A DNA stretch of 10,226 nt from Paenibacillaceae bacterium UBA6304 (GTDB taxonomy: Bacteria; Bacillota; Bacilli; Paenibacillales; Paenibacillaceae). The DNA lies in contig DJTQ01000395.1 in assembly GCA_002439285.1 (NCBI GenBank), positions 1-10,226 of the forward strand, in the 5' to 3' direction. Positions 1 to 7,617 of the stretch are shown here, in pieces (within the stretch, counting starts at the first letter, position 1; the number at the start of each line of letters is the position of its first letter). The notes beneath the pieces are model-generated. The model ran no database searches. It had not been told where the DNA came from and was given only the letters and a program-made list of their open reading frames with translations. The translations under genes and the position numbers were made by a program.

Positions 1-125
1 GCAATGATGCGGTGAAGTACGGCTTGATCGACGGGATCGGCGGAATTGGTGAAGGGCTGAACCAATTGAACACCCTTATCGAATCGAGGCGGAACGTTCA
101 ACCTGCGGGAGGGATTACACAATGA
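1..125 (+). CDS. tepA: TepA/YmfB ClpP-like serine protease, C-terminal end (partial)
   Basis: This is the last 40 codons of a gene that begins before the window; the reading frame starts at base 3 and ends with TGA at 123-125. The visible peptide contains the stretch DAVKYGLIDGIGG, which resembles the segment near the end of ClpP/TepA-class (crotonase-fold) proteases where the active-site Asp region is followed by a short tail. The catalytic Ser and His lie upstream and cannot be checked. The stop overlaps the ATG of the next gene (ATGA, 122-125), so the two are translationally coupled. In B. subtilis the ClpP-like tepA (ymfB) immediately precedes ylzJ and spoIIIE, the same order as here. The assignment therefore rests on a short peptide plus strong synteny. 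Confidence 0.75.
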   Translation, partial: NDAVKYGLIDGIGGIGEGLNQLNTLIESRRNVQPAGGITQ

Positions 126-346
126 CCCATTATACGATCTTGCCCGAAGAGGCCTACTGGGAGCAGCAGGAAGTTGCCGACATGTATAACGAGATCGAGG
201 TCGCCGGAATCTTGATGCAGGTGCGGATGGAACCTGGAAACCGTGCCACCATAGTTCGCCTTCTCCGTTGCGGATTAGATGATTATTTGAACCCGGCGTA
301 CGCTCCAGGCAGCCAAATTGCTTTTTTGCCCATTCTGTTAAGATAA
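122..346 (+). CDS. ylzJ: YlzJ-like small protein
   Basis: This is a 74-aa protein with no recognisable catalytic motif, signal peptide or membrane segment. It starts at the ATG that overlaps the upstream stop codon, with a GGGAGGG-like ribosome binding site about 8 bases before it inside the tepA end. The N-terminus (MTHYTILPEEAYW) and the later stretch with two prolines and a short hydrophobic end fit the YlzJ-like family, whose B. subtilis member is of similar size (about 70 aa) and sits between tepA and spoIIIE. The function of the family is unknown to me. Its place argues that it is cotranscribed with tepA. The next gene has its own promoter. Confidence 0.7.
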   Translation: MTHYTILPEEAYWEQQEVADMYNEIEVAGILMQVRMEPGNRATIVRLLRCGLDDYLNPAYAPGSQIAFLPILLR

Positions 347-380
347 GCGGGAACATATGTATGGTACCCTCCGGTGATTA

Positions 381-389
381 TGGTATAAT
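381..389 (+). promoter_or_regulatory. Extended -10 sigma-A promoter for spoIIIE
   Basis: TGGTATAAT (381-389) is a perfect extended -10 element (TGn plus TATAAT). No good -35 is visible at the expected place (around 361-366, ATGGTA), which is common for extended -10 promoters. Transcription would start near 396, leaving a leader of only about 17 bases that consists almost entirely of the ribosome binding site at 398-405. The call rests on sequence match only. Confidence 0.6.
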
Positions 390-397
390 ATTCATCT

Positions 398-405
398 GGG
401 GGGTG
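398..405 (+). promoter_or_regulatory. Ribosome binding site selecting the TTG start of spoIIIE
   Basis: GGGGGGTG at 398-405 lies 7 bases before TTG 413-415. No in-frame ATG occurs near it, and the peptide read from the TTG begins with a basic stretch (MARKRKKKK) directly before the first membrane segment, as expected for SpoIIIE/FtsK. Confidence 0.6.
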
Positions 406-412
406 TTCCTGT

Positions 413-3100
413 TTGGCACGCAAACGTAAGAAGAAAAAGGCAGCTTTAGGCAGTATGCTCAAATATGAAATTTATGGGATCATCCTAATCACTCTATCTA
501 TTATCGCCTTGTCCGGGGAGGCAGCCGTCGGTAGAACGCTCTCGAAGATGTCGGCGCTGGTTCTAGGCAAGTTTTATTTTGTGATTCCTTTAATCGGCAT
601 TTTTGTCGGACTGGCGGTTATGATCGGGCGAAAATGGCCTGCGAAGTGGTCGACCCGCCGCAGTGGAATTTTGCTGGCCGTCCTCGCTTTTGCATTGATG
701 AGTACGATTATGGCGATGGGACAAAGATTGGCACCTGTGGTCCCATTAAGTTTTGGGAATATTATGGGTCAGATTCATCGCGACCTCCAAGGGGCGCTGT
801 TTCAACCTGCTTCTGGGGATTCGGGATTCAGTTTGCTGAATTTGAACATCAGCGGCGGGTACATAGGCGGTTTGGAATTTGCTCTGCTTTATTCTCTTTT
901 TGGAATGGCCGGGGCAAAGCTGATTATGATCGTGATGCTGGCCATCAGCTTCATGCTGGTAACCGGTTTATCATACGTGGAGTTAGTACGGTTGCTCCGC
1001 TCCAAAACGGGCGGATTCGGTAAATTGCTGGGTAAAAAAATCCGCATGCTGCGTCCGGTATCAGTGAGTAATAATAAAACTAAAAAGACACTAAAACCAG
1101 TCATTAACGAACCGGAAGAAGCGGAGGAGAGAGATGATTTCGAGGATACTCTCCCTCCGGCTTCATCGGTGCAGCGGAAACAAAAGCCTGTCTTTTTTCA
1201 GCTTTTCGGATTTAAGGAGAAATCGGTTGATACTTCAATGCCACCTACTCAGAATTCTTCATTTGAGGAGGAGGATTCCGCCGGGAGTCAGGATATCAAT
1301 TGGAATGAACTGGAGTATCGGGGGTTAGCGGAGGATGAACTTGTTAACGACGTTCACAAGCCACAAGCGGGAACTGCTGAGCGTTCATTCGGAGATACGG
1401 GGCCGATTATTCGCGACTTTTTCGATCATATACAGCGTGAAGAACAGCCGGGCCTAGAGGATACGGAGATGGAAGACTTGCAGGAAGATATTTTTGAAGG
1501 CGGTCCTGAGGAAGGGCAAATGGATCAGTCTGACCCGCTTGATCCGTCAACCGGAGCAGAGACAGGCTTATTGCCTGGCGATGGAATGCCGGTTTCCCAA
1601 GAATCCGGAGGCTCGGGGTCTGATGGCCAGGCAAATGACGACATGGTCGTTGCCGCTCCGCCCAAACCGGCACCCAAGCCGTACAAGCTGCCATCCTTCC
1701 GGCTGCTGTCTAAGCCCGCGGGCGGCGCTAAGTCCGGCGATCAGGCGGACTATATGCAGACCGCACGGAAACTTGAAGCGACGCTGGAGAGCTTCGGCGT
1801 CCGTGCACGCGTGCTTGAAGTCGTGCGCGGCCCTGCGGTTACCCGTTATGAAATCCAACCCGACATTGGGGTTAAAGTAAGCCGGATCGTTAACCTTACC
1901 GACGATATCGCGCTAGCGCTGGCCGCCAAGGACATTCGAATGGAAGCACCGATCCCGGGTAAATCGGCGATCGGAATCGAGGTGCCTAATAATGAGGTCT
2001 CGCTGGTAACCATGAGGGAAGTGATGGAGACACCGACCTTTGTGGATGCGGAAGCCAAGCTGTCCATCGCATTTGGCCGCGATATTTCCGGACAAACGAT
2101 CGTCGGCAATTTGGCGAAGATGCCCCATCTCCTTGTGGCCGGGGCTACAGGCTCAGGTAAATCGGTGTGTATCAACGGCATTATAACGAGTATTCTGTAT
2201 AAAGCGAAGCCTGATGAGGTTAAATTCATGATGGTCGATCCAAAGATGGTCGAACTGAATGTATATAACGGGATCCCGCATCTGCTCACGCCGGTGGTAA
2301 CGGATCCGCGCAGAGCTTCGCTGGCGCTGAAGAAGATTGTCGTAGAAATGGAAAAACGGTATGAATTATTCTCCAAATCCGGTGCCCGTAATATCGAAGG
2401 CTATAATTTAATGATGAAAGAGAATCCGGCTGCGGTGCTGCCTTATATCGTCGTAATCGTGGACGAGCTTGCGGATCTTATGATGGTTGCAGCAAACGAT
2501 GTGGAGGATGCGATTGCTCGTCTTGCCCAGATGGCCCGGGCAGCCGGCATCCATCTGATCATCGCGACTCAACGGCCGTCGGTGGACGTGATTACCGGTG
2601 TCATCAAGGCGAACATTCCGTCGCGCATCGCCTTCGGCGTATCCTCCCAGGTGGATTCGCGCACCATCCTCGACATGGCCGGCGCGGAGAAGTTGCTTGG
2701 TCGTGGTGATATGCTGTTTATGCCAATGGGTGCCTCTAAGCCGGTACGCGTTCAGGGTGCATTTATGAGCGATCAGGAAGTGGAAGCGATCGTTACTTAT
2801 GTCCGCGGCCAAGGCCAAGCGGAATATGATGAGAGCCTTGTTCCGGAGATCGAAGAGGGAACCTCGGGACAGGAGGAAGTGTTGGACGAATTATACGATC
2901 AAGCCGTCCAGATCGTACTGGAGGCCAAACAGGCTTCCGTATCGCTGCTGCAGCGTAGGATGCGGGTCGGTTATACGAGAGCTGCCCGGTTGATCGACTC
3001 TATGGAAGCAAGGGGCATTGTGGGGCCTTATGAAGGCAGTAAGCCACGGGAAGTGCTGATGAGCATGGATCAGTACAAAGGTGGTAAAATTTCATCCTGA
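413..3100 (+). CDS. spoIIIE: DNA translocase SpoIIIE (FtsK/SpoIIIE family)
   Basis: This is an ATP-driven double-stranded DNA pump anchored in the division septum. It moves the chromosome into the forespore during sporulation and clears trapped DNA. The 895-aa protein has a basic N-terminus, about four membrane segments (residues roughly 20-36, 54-72, 84-103 and 155-186), an acidic, poorly ordered linker (about 225-420), and the motor domain from about 423. Walker A is GATGSGKS (577-584), Walker B ends in IVDE (D684, E685), and the FtsK-family stretch [12 protein letters not shown] begins near 718. A C-terminal winged-helix gamma domain (about 827-890) reads directional DNA sequences. The four membrane segments favour SpoIIIE over the soluble paralogue SftA. 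It is longer than the 787-aa B. subtilis protein mainly because of the linker. The start is TTG 413, supported by the ribosome binding site. A promoter precedes it and a terminator follows, so it is probably transcribed alone. Confidence 0.95.
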   Translation: MARKRKKKKAALGSMLKYEIYGIILITLSIIALSGEAAVGRTLSKMSALVLGKFYFVIPLIGIFVGLAVMIGRKWPAKWSTRRSGILLAVLAFALMSTIMAMGQRLAPVVPLSFGNIMGQIHRDLQGALFQPASGDSGFSLLNLNISGGYIGGLEFALLYSLFGMAGAKLIMIVMLAISFMLVTGLSYVELVRLLRSKTGGFGKLLGKKIRMLRPVSVSNNKTKKTLKPVINEPEEAEERDDFEDTLPPASSVQRKQKPVFFQLFGFKEKSVDTSMPPTQNSSFEEEDSAGSQDINWNELEYRGLAEDELVNDVHKPQAGTAERSFGDTGPIIRDFFDHIQREEQPGLEDTEMEDLQEDIFEGGPEEGQMDQSDPLDPSTGAETGLLPGDGMPVSQESGGSGSDGQANDDMVVAAPPKPAPKPYKLPSFRLLSKPAGGAKSGDQADYMQTARKLEATLESFGVRARVLEVVRGPAVTRYEIQPDIGVKVSRIVNLTDDIALALAAKDIRMEAPIPGKSAIGIEVPNNEVSLVTMREVMETPTFVDAEAKLSIAFGRDISGQTIVGNLAKMPHLLVAGATGSGKSVCINGIITSILYKAKPDEVKFMMVDPKMVELNVYNGIPHLLTPVVTDPRRASLALKKIVVEMEKRYELFSKSGARNIEGYNLMMKENPAAVLPYIVVIVDELADLMMVAANDVEDAIARLAQMARAAGIHLIIATQRPSVDVITGVIKANIPSRIAFGVSSQVDSRTILDMAGAEKLLGRGDMLFMPMGASKPVRVQGAFMSDQEVEAIVTYVRGQGQAEYDESLVPEIEEGTSGQEEVLDELYDQAVQIVLEAKQASVSLLQRRMRVGYTRAARLIDSMEARGIVGPYEGSKPREVLMSMDQYKGGKISS

Positions 3101-3125
3101 TTCAATATAAGATATAGTCAGTATC

Positions 3126-3160
3126 AAAGCTCCGCCGGATTATGCCGGCGGAGCTTTTTT
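3126..3160 (+). terminator. Rho-independent terminator after spoIIIE
   Basis: A perfect 12-bp stem pairs 3127-3138 (AAGCTCCGCCGG) with 3145-3156 around a 6-base loop. It is followed by a run of T (3155-3160), beginning 26 bases after the spoIIIE stop. Confidence 0.93.
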
Positions 3161-3218
3161 GTTGAATTTGATTTCAACTTGATCATCCCGTTTAGCTACA
3201 TAAGCTGTTTCTGGCAAG

Positions 3219-3249
3219 TGCATAGGAAGGGTCTGGACTTGTCATAATA
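3219..3249 (+). promoter_or_regulatory. Sigma-G-like forespore promoter for sleB
   Basis: TGCATA (3219-3224) and CATAATA (3243-3249) are separated by 18 bases. As I recall it, the B. subtilis sigma-G consensus is roughly TGnATA at -35 and CATnnTA at -10 with a 17-18 base spacer, so both boxes fit. Transcription would start near 3256. That leaves a sensible leader for the ATG at 3299 but almost none for the in-frame ATG at 3263. Known sleB genes are sigma-G dependent, which agrees. Confidence 0.65.
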
Positions 3250-3298
3250 AAGTCAACTCACTATGACAATCCACAATAGAAAGGTAGAGCTAAACGAT

Positions 3299-4153
3299 AT
3301 GAAAAATATGAAGATATGGTTTACCGCAGGTTTAGTACTGCTTTTATTCGGAATCGTTTATGGGTACAGTCAGCTGCACCAATCAAATGATGTGAAGATG
3401 AAACAAGAAACGCCCAAGCATGCCATTCCTGTTTTCAGTAACCAGGTTATCGACTATGGAGCGTTTGGCAAAGATGTTTATGAGTTGCAAGGGCGCCTGT
3501 CCTTTCTTGGATTTTACCATGGCAAGCTAGATAGCCAATTTGGTCCGAAAACGAAGGAATCGCTCAAATGGTTTCAATCGGAGTTTGGGATGAAGGTCGA
3601 CGGTTTGGCCGGTCCAAAGACGAAGCTAAAGCTTTATAATGCGACAACGGCATGGAAGCCCGGAATGGAATTAGCCAATCAAGGGGCGGGACAAGCCGAT
3701 CAAGGCAAAGCTAAGGCCGGCAATGAGACGGCGCAGACCGGCAAAGACAAACCTAAAGCCGAAACCACGGAGTTGTCTCCTTCCAACGGGATGGGGCTTT
3801 CGGAGAATGATTTGAAGATCATGGCCAACGCAGTTTATGGTGAATCCCGGGGCGAGCCCTTTGAAGGACAGGTAGCGGTAGCTGCTGTCATTCTAAATCG
3901 GGTTAAATCCCCCAGCTTCCCGAACACGACCTCCGGTGTGATTTTTCAGCCTGGTGCGTTTACCGCGGTTGCGGACGGACAAATCTGGCTGGAACCGAAT
4001 GAGAATGCCCGGAAAGCGGTACAGCAGGCTTTAAACGGTTGGGATCCTTCCGGGGGATGTCTGTATTATTTCAATCCGGAAACGGCGACCTCCAAATGGA
4101 TTTGGACACGGTCCCAGGTCAAAACGATAGGGAAACATATTTTCTGCATGTAA
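3299..4153 (+). CDS. sleB: Spore cortex-lytic enzyme SleB-type cell wall hydrolase
   Basis: SleB is a lytic transglycosylase-type hydrolase that degrades muramic-delta-lactam-containing cortex peptidoglycan during germination. It is made in the forespore and stored at the inner spore membrane. From ATG 3299 the protein has 284 aa: an N-terminal hydrophobic segment (about 5-24, signal peptide or anchor), a peptidoglycan-binding type 1 domain (about 58-113, with LGFYHGKLDSQFG and DGLAGPKTK), a Lys/Gln/Thr-rich linker (about 120-165), and a C-terminal Hydrolase_2 domain (about 171-284). In that domain AVYGESRGEP carries the expected catalytic Glu (E182). An in-frame ATG at 3263 would add 12 residues but has no ribosome binding site and sits too close to the predicted transcription start. 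A weak GGTAGAG (3283-3289) precedes 3299. The binding domain argues against CwlJ. The usual Bacillus partner ypeB is not adjacent. Confidence 0.85.
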   Translation: MKNMKIWFTAGLVLLLFGIVYGYSQLHQSNDVKMKQETPKHAIPVFSNQVIDYGAFGKDVYELQGRLSFLGFYHGKLDSQFGPKTKESLKWFQSEFGMKVDGLAGPKTKLKLYNATTAWKPGMELANQGAGQADQGKAKAGNETAQTGKDKPKAETTELSPSNGMGLSENDLKIMANAVYGESRGEPFEGQVAVAAVILNRVKSPSFPNTTSGVIFQPGAFTAVADGQIWLEPNENARKAVQQALNGWDPSGGCLYYFNPETATSKWIWTRSQVKTIGKHIFCM

Positions 4154-4167
4154 ACTTCAGGCATTTA

Positions 4168-4210
4168 AAAGAAGCAGCCGCTTGATCCGTCAGGTTGCTT
4201 CTTTCCTTTA
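4168..4210 (+). terminator. Rho-independent terminator after sleB
   Basis: A 12-bp stem with one G-T pair joins 4168-4179 (AAAGAAGCAGCC) to 4193-4204 (GGTTGCTTCTTT) over a 13-base loop, followed by a T-rich but interrupted tail (CTTTCCTTT). It starts 14 bases after the sleB stop. Confidence 0.75.
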
Positions 4211-4224
4211 GATTGGTATAGAAT
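4195..4224 (+). promoter_or_regulatory. Possible sigma-A promoter for the ymfF-ymfH-ymfI operon
   Basis: TGGTATAGA (4214-4222) is an extended -10 element similar to the one before spoIIIE. TTGCTT (4195-4200) lies 16 bases upstream as a weak -35 and falls inside the right arm of the sleB terminator. A shifted reading (TAGAAT at 4219-4224) is also possible. The leader would be about 55 bases. Confidence 0.4.
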
Positions 4225-4268
4225 GGAACTGAATTTTGTTATCGCAGCGCGTATTAACAGTCTCTCGT

Positions 4269-4275
4269 AAAGGAG
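4269..4275 (+). promoter_or_regulatory. Ribosome binding site selecting the TTG start of ymfF
   Basis: AAAGGAG at 4269-4275 lies 8 bases before TTG 4284-4286. The open frame extends upstream to a TTG at 4236, but that codon has no ribosome binding site and the site used here would lie inside the coding sequence. Confidence 0.65.
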
Positions 4276-4283
4276 TTTTGGTC

Positions 4284-5216
4284 TTGAACAAGACGCTTTT
4301 TGAACGCGGCAGCGCGGGTCATATCCGGATCCACGTCCTGCCTACAACCCGCTTCAAGACGTTTGCCGTTTCCCTGTATGCGGGCATCCCGCTGGACAGC
4401 AAGACGGTAACAACGACGGCATTAACCCCATTTGTTTTGAGAAGGGGCACGGCCTCCTATCCGGAAACAATCCAGTTCCGGGAGCAACTCGAGCGTCTGT
4501 ACGGCGCCGGTTTCGGTTTTGATGTGTATAAACGGGGAAATTACCAAATTGTGCAGTTCCGCATGGATACTATTAATGATTCTTTTGTGCAAAGCGATGA
4601 GTCTCTGCTGGCACAATCTTTTGCCTTTCTCGGTGAGGTTGTGACCAAACCGGCGATGGAAGGTGGGACCTTCCGTCCTTCATATGTGACCTCCGAACGG
4701 GAAAATGTACGCCAAAAGCTGGAGAGCATCATCAATGATAAAATCCGGTACGCAGCGGAACGGTGCATCGAAGAAATGTTCAAGGACGATCCTTACCGTT
4801 TACATCCGCTCGGTCAACGCAGCGATCTGGATAGCATTACGCCAGAATCGTTGTACTCGGCTTACCTGGATTGGCTGCAGCAGGCCAGCCTGGATTTGTA
4901 TGTCGTTGGAGACACCTCTCTGGCCGAGGTGCAGGAACTCGTGGAGAAGACGTTTGCTCTCAACCGCTCCGCTTCACCGGAATATTCGCCGGAACATAGT
5001 GAAGTAGTCGCTAGAGAAGCACGAACGGTCAAGGAGAGCCTTGATGTGAATCAAGGCAAGCTTAACCTGGGGCTTCGCACCCCGATTACTTACGGGGATG
5101 AGCGGTATGCTTCTGCCCTGCTGTACAGCGGCATCCTGGGCAGTTACCCGCATTCCAAGCTGTTTATGAACGTCCGTGAGAAAGAGAGCTTGGCCTATTA
5201 TGCGGCTTCGCGTTAA
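4284..5216 (+). CDS. ymfF: YmfF N-terminal fragment (M16-like, non-catalytic)
   Basis: If the TAA at 5214-5216 is real, translation from TTG 4284 gives a 310-aa product. It contains the full N-terminal M16 half (about residues 1-160: VLPTTRFKTFAVSLYAGIPL, VLRRGTASYPE, YGAGFGFDVYKRG) and most of the C-terminal half, ending in LAYYAASR. It lacks about 115 residues that complete the second alpha/beta domain of M16 proteins. The start is chosen from the AAAGGAG site 8 bases upstream. The fragment lacks HxxEH, as the family normally does, so it would not be a peptidase by itself. A protein cut inside a folded domain is likely unstable unless the C-terminal piece is made and assembles with it. Confidence 0.65.
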   Translation: MNKTLFERGSAGHIRIHVLPTTRFKTFAVSLYAGIPLDSKTVTTTALTPFVLRRGTASYPETIQFREQLERLYGAGFGFDVYKRGNYQIVQFRMDTINDSFVQSDESLLAQSFAFLGEVVTKPAMEGGTFRPSYVTSERENVRQKLESIINDKIRYAAERCIEEMFKDDPYRLHPLGQRSDLDSITPESLYSAYLDWLQQASLDLYVVGDTSLAEVQELVEKTFALNRSASPEYSPEHSEVVAREARTVKESLDVNQGKLNLGLRTPITYGDERYASALLYSGILGSYPHSKLFMNVREKESLAYYAASR

Positions 5217-5234
5217 GACGGTCATAAGGGCCTG

Positions 5235-5564
5235 ATGACGATCCAATCCGGGATCGAGATTGAGAACTATGAGAAGGCGCTTACCATTATTGAAGCCCAG
5301 CTTGCAAGTATGCGCGCCGGCGAAATCAGCGAACTGGAAATGAGCCAGACCAAGGCGATGATTCGCAACAGCCTGCTTGAAATGCAGGACTCGGCCTTTG
5401 AAATGATCGCGTATGACTTCAATCGGGTACTTTCCGGTAAAGACCGCCCGGCGGATCAGCTGTTAAGCCAAGTGGAGCAGGTAAGCACGGAAGACGTAGT
5501 TCGTGTGGCCGAGACGTTCCAGCTTGATACCATTTACTTTTTGACAGGGCAAAAGGAGGGATGA
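5235..5564 (+). CDS. ymfF: YmfF C-terminal fragment (possible reinitiation product)
   Basis: This is a 109-aa open frame in the same frame as the upstream ymfF fragment, starting at ATG 5235, 18 bases past the TAA. AAGGG at 5226-5230 could serve as a weak ribosome binding site with a short spacing of 4 bases, so reinitiation by ribosomes that stop at 5216 is conceivable. The peptide (MTIQSGIEIENYEKALTII and on) is the normal end of YmfF, including helices with acidic and Met-rich stretches and the ending YFLTGQKEG. Its stop (5562-5564) lies 3 bases before the ymfH start, and the ymfH ribosome binding site is inside its last codons. The open frame is real as sequence; whether it is translated is unknown. 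Confidence 0.45.
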   Translation: MTIQSGIEIENYEKALTIIEAQLASMRAGEISELEMSQTKAMIRNSLLEMQDSAFEMIAYDFNRVLSGKDRPADQLLSQVEQVSTEDVVRVAETFQLDTIYFLTGQKEG

Positions 5565-5567
5565 CCG

Positions 5568-6848
5568 GTGGAAGCGATCACCTATGAACAATTACAGGAA
5601 ACATTGTACCGTGAAACGATGGATAACGGGCTGCAGGTGTATGTTCTGCCCAAACCGGGCTTCCAGAAGACATATGCCACATTTTCTACCAAATACGGTT
5701 CAATCGATAATCATTTCCGAGTAGCGGGGGAAGAGGAGATTTCCGTTCCCGACGGGATCGCCCATTTCCTTGAGCACAAAATGTTCGAGGAGCCGGAAGG
5801 CGATATTTTTGCGAAATTTGCTTCCCAAGGAGCTTCCGCCAACGCTTTTACAAGCTTTGACCAGACCGTTTATTTATTCTCGGCCACCGAGAATATCAAG
5901 GAGAACTTGGAGACGCTGATCAACTTCGTGCAGCATCCTTATTTCACGGATCAGAATGTGGAAAAAGAAAAAGGCATTATCGGCCAGGAAATCGGCATGT
6001 ACCGCGACAATCCGGACTGGAGAGTTTATTTCGGCCTGATTGAAGCCATGTATGGCGTTCATCCGGTGCATATCGATATTGCAGGAACGGTGGAGTCCAT
6101 CGGAACGATTACGAAGGAAACGCTGTATACTTGCTATAACGCTTTTTATCATCCAAGCAACATGCTGTTGTTTATCGTCGGGGGTGTCAATGCTGAGGAA
6201 GTATTCCAACTGGTTAGAGAAAACCAGGCGAAGAAGGAATATAAGCCGCAAGGCGCCATCGACCGGCTGTTCGACGAAGAGCCGCTTGCCGTGAATGAAA
6301 AACGCCGTGAATCCAAGCTCCCGGTGTCTCTCCCTAAATGCCTGTTCGGCTTTAAAGAAACGAAGCTAGGATTTAGCGGTGAGGAGTTGCTGCGGCGCGA
6401 TCTCGCAACCAAGCTGGCATTGGATCTGCTGCTTGGCGCCAGCACCCGGCTTTATCAGAAGCTGTATGATCTCGACTTGATATCCGACAGTTTCTCGCAT
6501 GAGTACAACAGCAATCCGAATTATGCTTTTTCGGCAATCGGCGGGGACACGAAGGATCCGGAGCGCCTGATGCAGGTTATCACCGAGGAAATCAAGAACG
6601 TGACGACCGCCGGGTTCCGCGAAGAGGACTTCGAACGCGCTCGCAAGAAAAAAATCGGCGGCTTTTTAAGAATGCTCAACTCGCCGGAGAATATCGCCCA
6701 TGAATTTACGCGTTACCGTTTTCGTGGAGGGGATTTGTTCGAGGTGCTTCCGGTATATGAGTCCTTAACACTGGAAGAAGTAAACGCACGTCTGCGTGAG
6801 CATATCGATTGGGAACAGCTGTCCGTATCGCTGGTGGTGAGTCCATAA
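5568..6848 (+). CDS. ymfH: M16-family zinc peptidase-like protein YmfH
   Basis: This is a 426-aa member of the M16 (pitrilysin/insulinase) family. The inverted zinc motif HFLEH is present at residues 66-70 (H66, E69, H70), and the third ligand is most likely E141 within EKEKGIIGQEIGMYRDNP, with E134 also conserved in the family. The C-terminal half carries STRLYQKLYDLDLI near residues 289-302, like the R/Y region of M16 proteins. The start is GTG 5568, 7 bases after a strong AAAGGAGGG (5552-5560), so it can be translated even if ymfF is broken. YmfH forms a pair with the HxxEH-less YmfF, the arrangement seen in two-subunit M16 enzymes. Databases name it an EF-P 5-aminopentanol modification-associated protein. 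The biochemical substrate is not known to me. The stop lies 1 base before ymfI. Confidence 0.92.
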   Translation: MEAITYEQLQETLYRETMDNGLQVYVLPKPGFQKTYATFSTKYGSIDNHFRVAGEEEISVPDGIAHFLEHKMFEEPEGDIFAKFASQGASANAFTSFDQTVYLFSATENIKENLETLINFVQHPYFTDQNVEKEKGIIGQEIGMYRDNPDWRVYFGLIEAMYGVHPVHIDIAGTVESIGTITKETLYTCYNAFYHPSNMLLFIVGGVNAEEVFQLVRENQAKKEYKPQGAIDRLFDEEPLAVNEKRRESKLPVSLPKCLFGFKETKLGFSGEELLRRDLATKLALDLLLGASTRLYQKLYDLDLISDSFSHEYNSNPNYAFSAIGGDTKDPERLMQVITEEIKNVTTAGFREEDFERARKKKIGGFLRMLNSPENIAHEFTRYRFRGGDLFEVLPVYESLTLEEVNARLREHIDWEQLSVSLVVSP

Positions 6849-6849
6849 T

Positions 6850-7617
6850 ATGGTTTCGAATCATGGGGGAGAGAAGAATATCGGAGAGATGACCGTGCTA
6901 GTCACCGGCGCCAGCCGGGGAATCGGGGCGCAAATTGCGCTCCGATTCGCCTCGGTCGGCATGAATGTGGTGATCCACTACATGAACTCGCATGAGGCGG
7001 CAAACGAAGTTGCCCGCAAGTGCATGGAGAAGGGGGCCAAGGTCCTTACGGTAGCGGCGGATTTACGGAGCAAAGAGCAAATTCTCCGGATGAAGGAAAA
7101 ACTGGAGAGCCATGGGCTGCGTCCCGATATTGTCGTTAATAATGCAGGCATTTCCCATTATGGGCTGCTATCCGATGTGGATGAAGCGCAGTGGGATGAT
7201 GTGATGGACGTAAACCTGAAGAGCGTGTTTTTATGTAGTCAAACCTTTATGCCTTATATGATTTCACAGCGGTTCGGACGAATCATTAATGTATCCTCGA
7301 TATGGGGAATTTCCGGAGGCTCCTGCGAGGTCGTTTATTCCGCTGCCAAGGGAGGCGTTAATGCCTTCACTAAAGCGTTGGCCAAAGAACTGGCCCCCTC
7401 GGGCGTTACCGTAAATGCGGTCGCTCCCGGCGCGGTAAAAACGGAAATGATGGACCGTTTCGACGAGGCCGAGTTGAAGCAGCTGGAGGAGGAAATCCCT
7501 GCCGGTCGGCTGGCTTCTCCGGAAGAAATTTCCTCGCTCGTCTATTTTCTCGCCCTGCCGGAATCCGGTTACATTACCGGACAAATCATTAGTCCCAACG
7601 GAGGCTGGGTAACGTAA
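6850..7617 (+). CDS. ymfI: EF-P 5-aminopentanone reductase YmfI (SDR family)
   Basis: This is a 255-aa FabG-like short-chain dehydrogenase/reductase. YmfI of B. subtilis is reported to reduce the 5-aminopentanone group on Lys of elongation factor P to 5-aminopentanol, which supports translation of polyproline stretches. Visible motifs are the nucleotide-binding TGASRGIG (about 20-27), NNAG (about 97-100), the catalytic Ser S150, Y163 and K167 of YSAAK, and the family-typical PGAVKTEM and a C-terminal SPNGGWVT. ATG 6850 is 1 base after the ymfH stop, with GGTGGTGAG (6834-6842) as the likely ribosome binding site. An in-frame ATG at 6889 would shorten the N-terminus by 13 residues and cannot be excluded, since homologues start closer to TVLVTGAS. 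A role as a plain FabG is less likely given its position behind ymfF-ymfH. No terminator is evident after it. Confidence 0.88.
   Translation: MVSNHGGEKNIGEMTVLVTGASRGIGAQIALRFASVGMNVVIHYMNSHEAANEVARKCMEKGAKVLTVAADLRSKEQILRMKEKLESHGLRPDIVVNNAGISHYGLLSDVDEAQWDDVMDVNLKSVFLCSQTFMPYMISQRFGRIINVSSIWGISGGSCEVVYSAAKGGVNAFTKALAKELAPSGVTVNAVAPGAVKTEMMDRFDEAELKQLEEEIPAGRLASPEEISSLVYFLALPESGYITGQIISPNGGWVT

Larger units (their letters stand above)
4284..5564 (+). pseudogene. ymfF: M16-family protein YmfF, interrupted by an in-frame TAA
   Basis: The whole locus is 427 codons including the final stop, which matches the normal length of YmfF (about 425 aa). One codon, TAA at 5214-5216, breaks it. The frame is identical before and after the stop, so this is a nonsense codon and not a frameshift. 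Sequence on both sides is family-like: ...KESLAYYAASR, stop, DGHKGLMTIQSGIEIENYE. YmfF is the M16 partner without the HxxEH zinc motif (the equivalent region reads VLRRGTASYPE), and it presumably pairs with the catalytic-type YmfH encoded next. Both are annotated in databases as associated with 5-aminopentanol modification of EF-P. Possible explanations are a strain mutation, a sequencing error in a TTA, TAT or TAC codon, or a functional split through reinitiation. The two open frames are also listed separately. Confidence 0.8.

Noticed and set aside
1846..2376. A 176-codon open frame on the - strand inside spoIIIE.
   Set aside because: It lies opposite the conserved motor domain, has no family resemblance, and shows Ser-rich composition typical of antisense shadows.
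3263..3298. Upstream ATG extension of sleB (12 more residues).
   Set aside because: It has no ribosome binding site and lies about 7 bases after the predicted transcription start; ATG 3299 fits better.
4236..4283. TTG 4236 as the start of ymfF.
   Set aside because: No ribosome binding site precedes it, and AAAGGAG at 4269-4275 points to TTG 4284.
4439..4446. GAGAAGGG, a match to the SpoIIIE recognition sequence, in ymfF.
   Set aside because: A single 8-base match inside coding sequence is expected by chance at this scale. Only a genome-wide strand-skew analysis could give it meaning.
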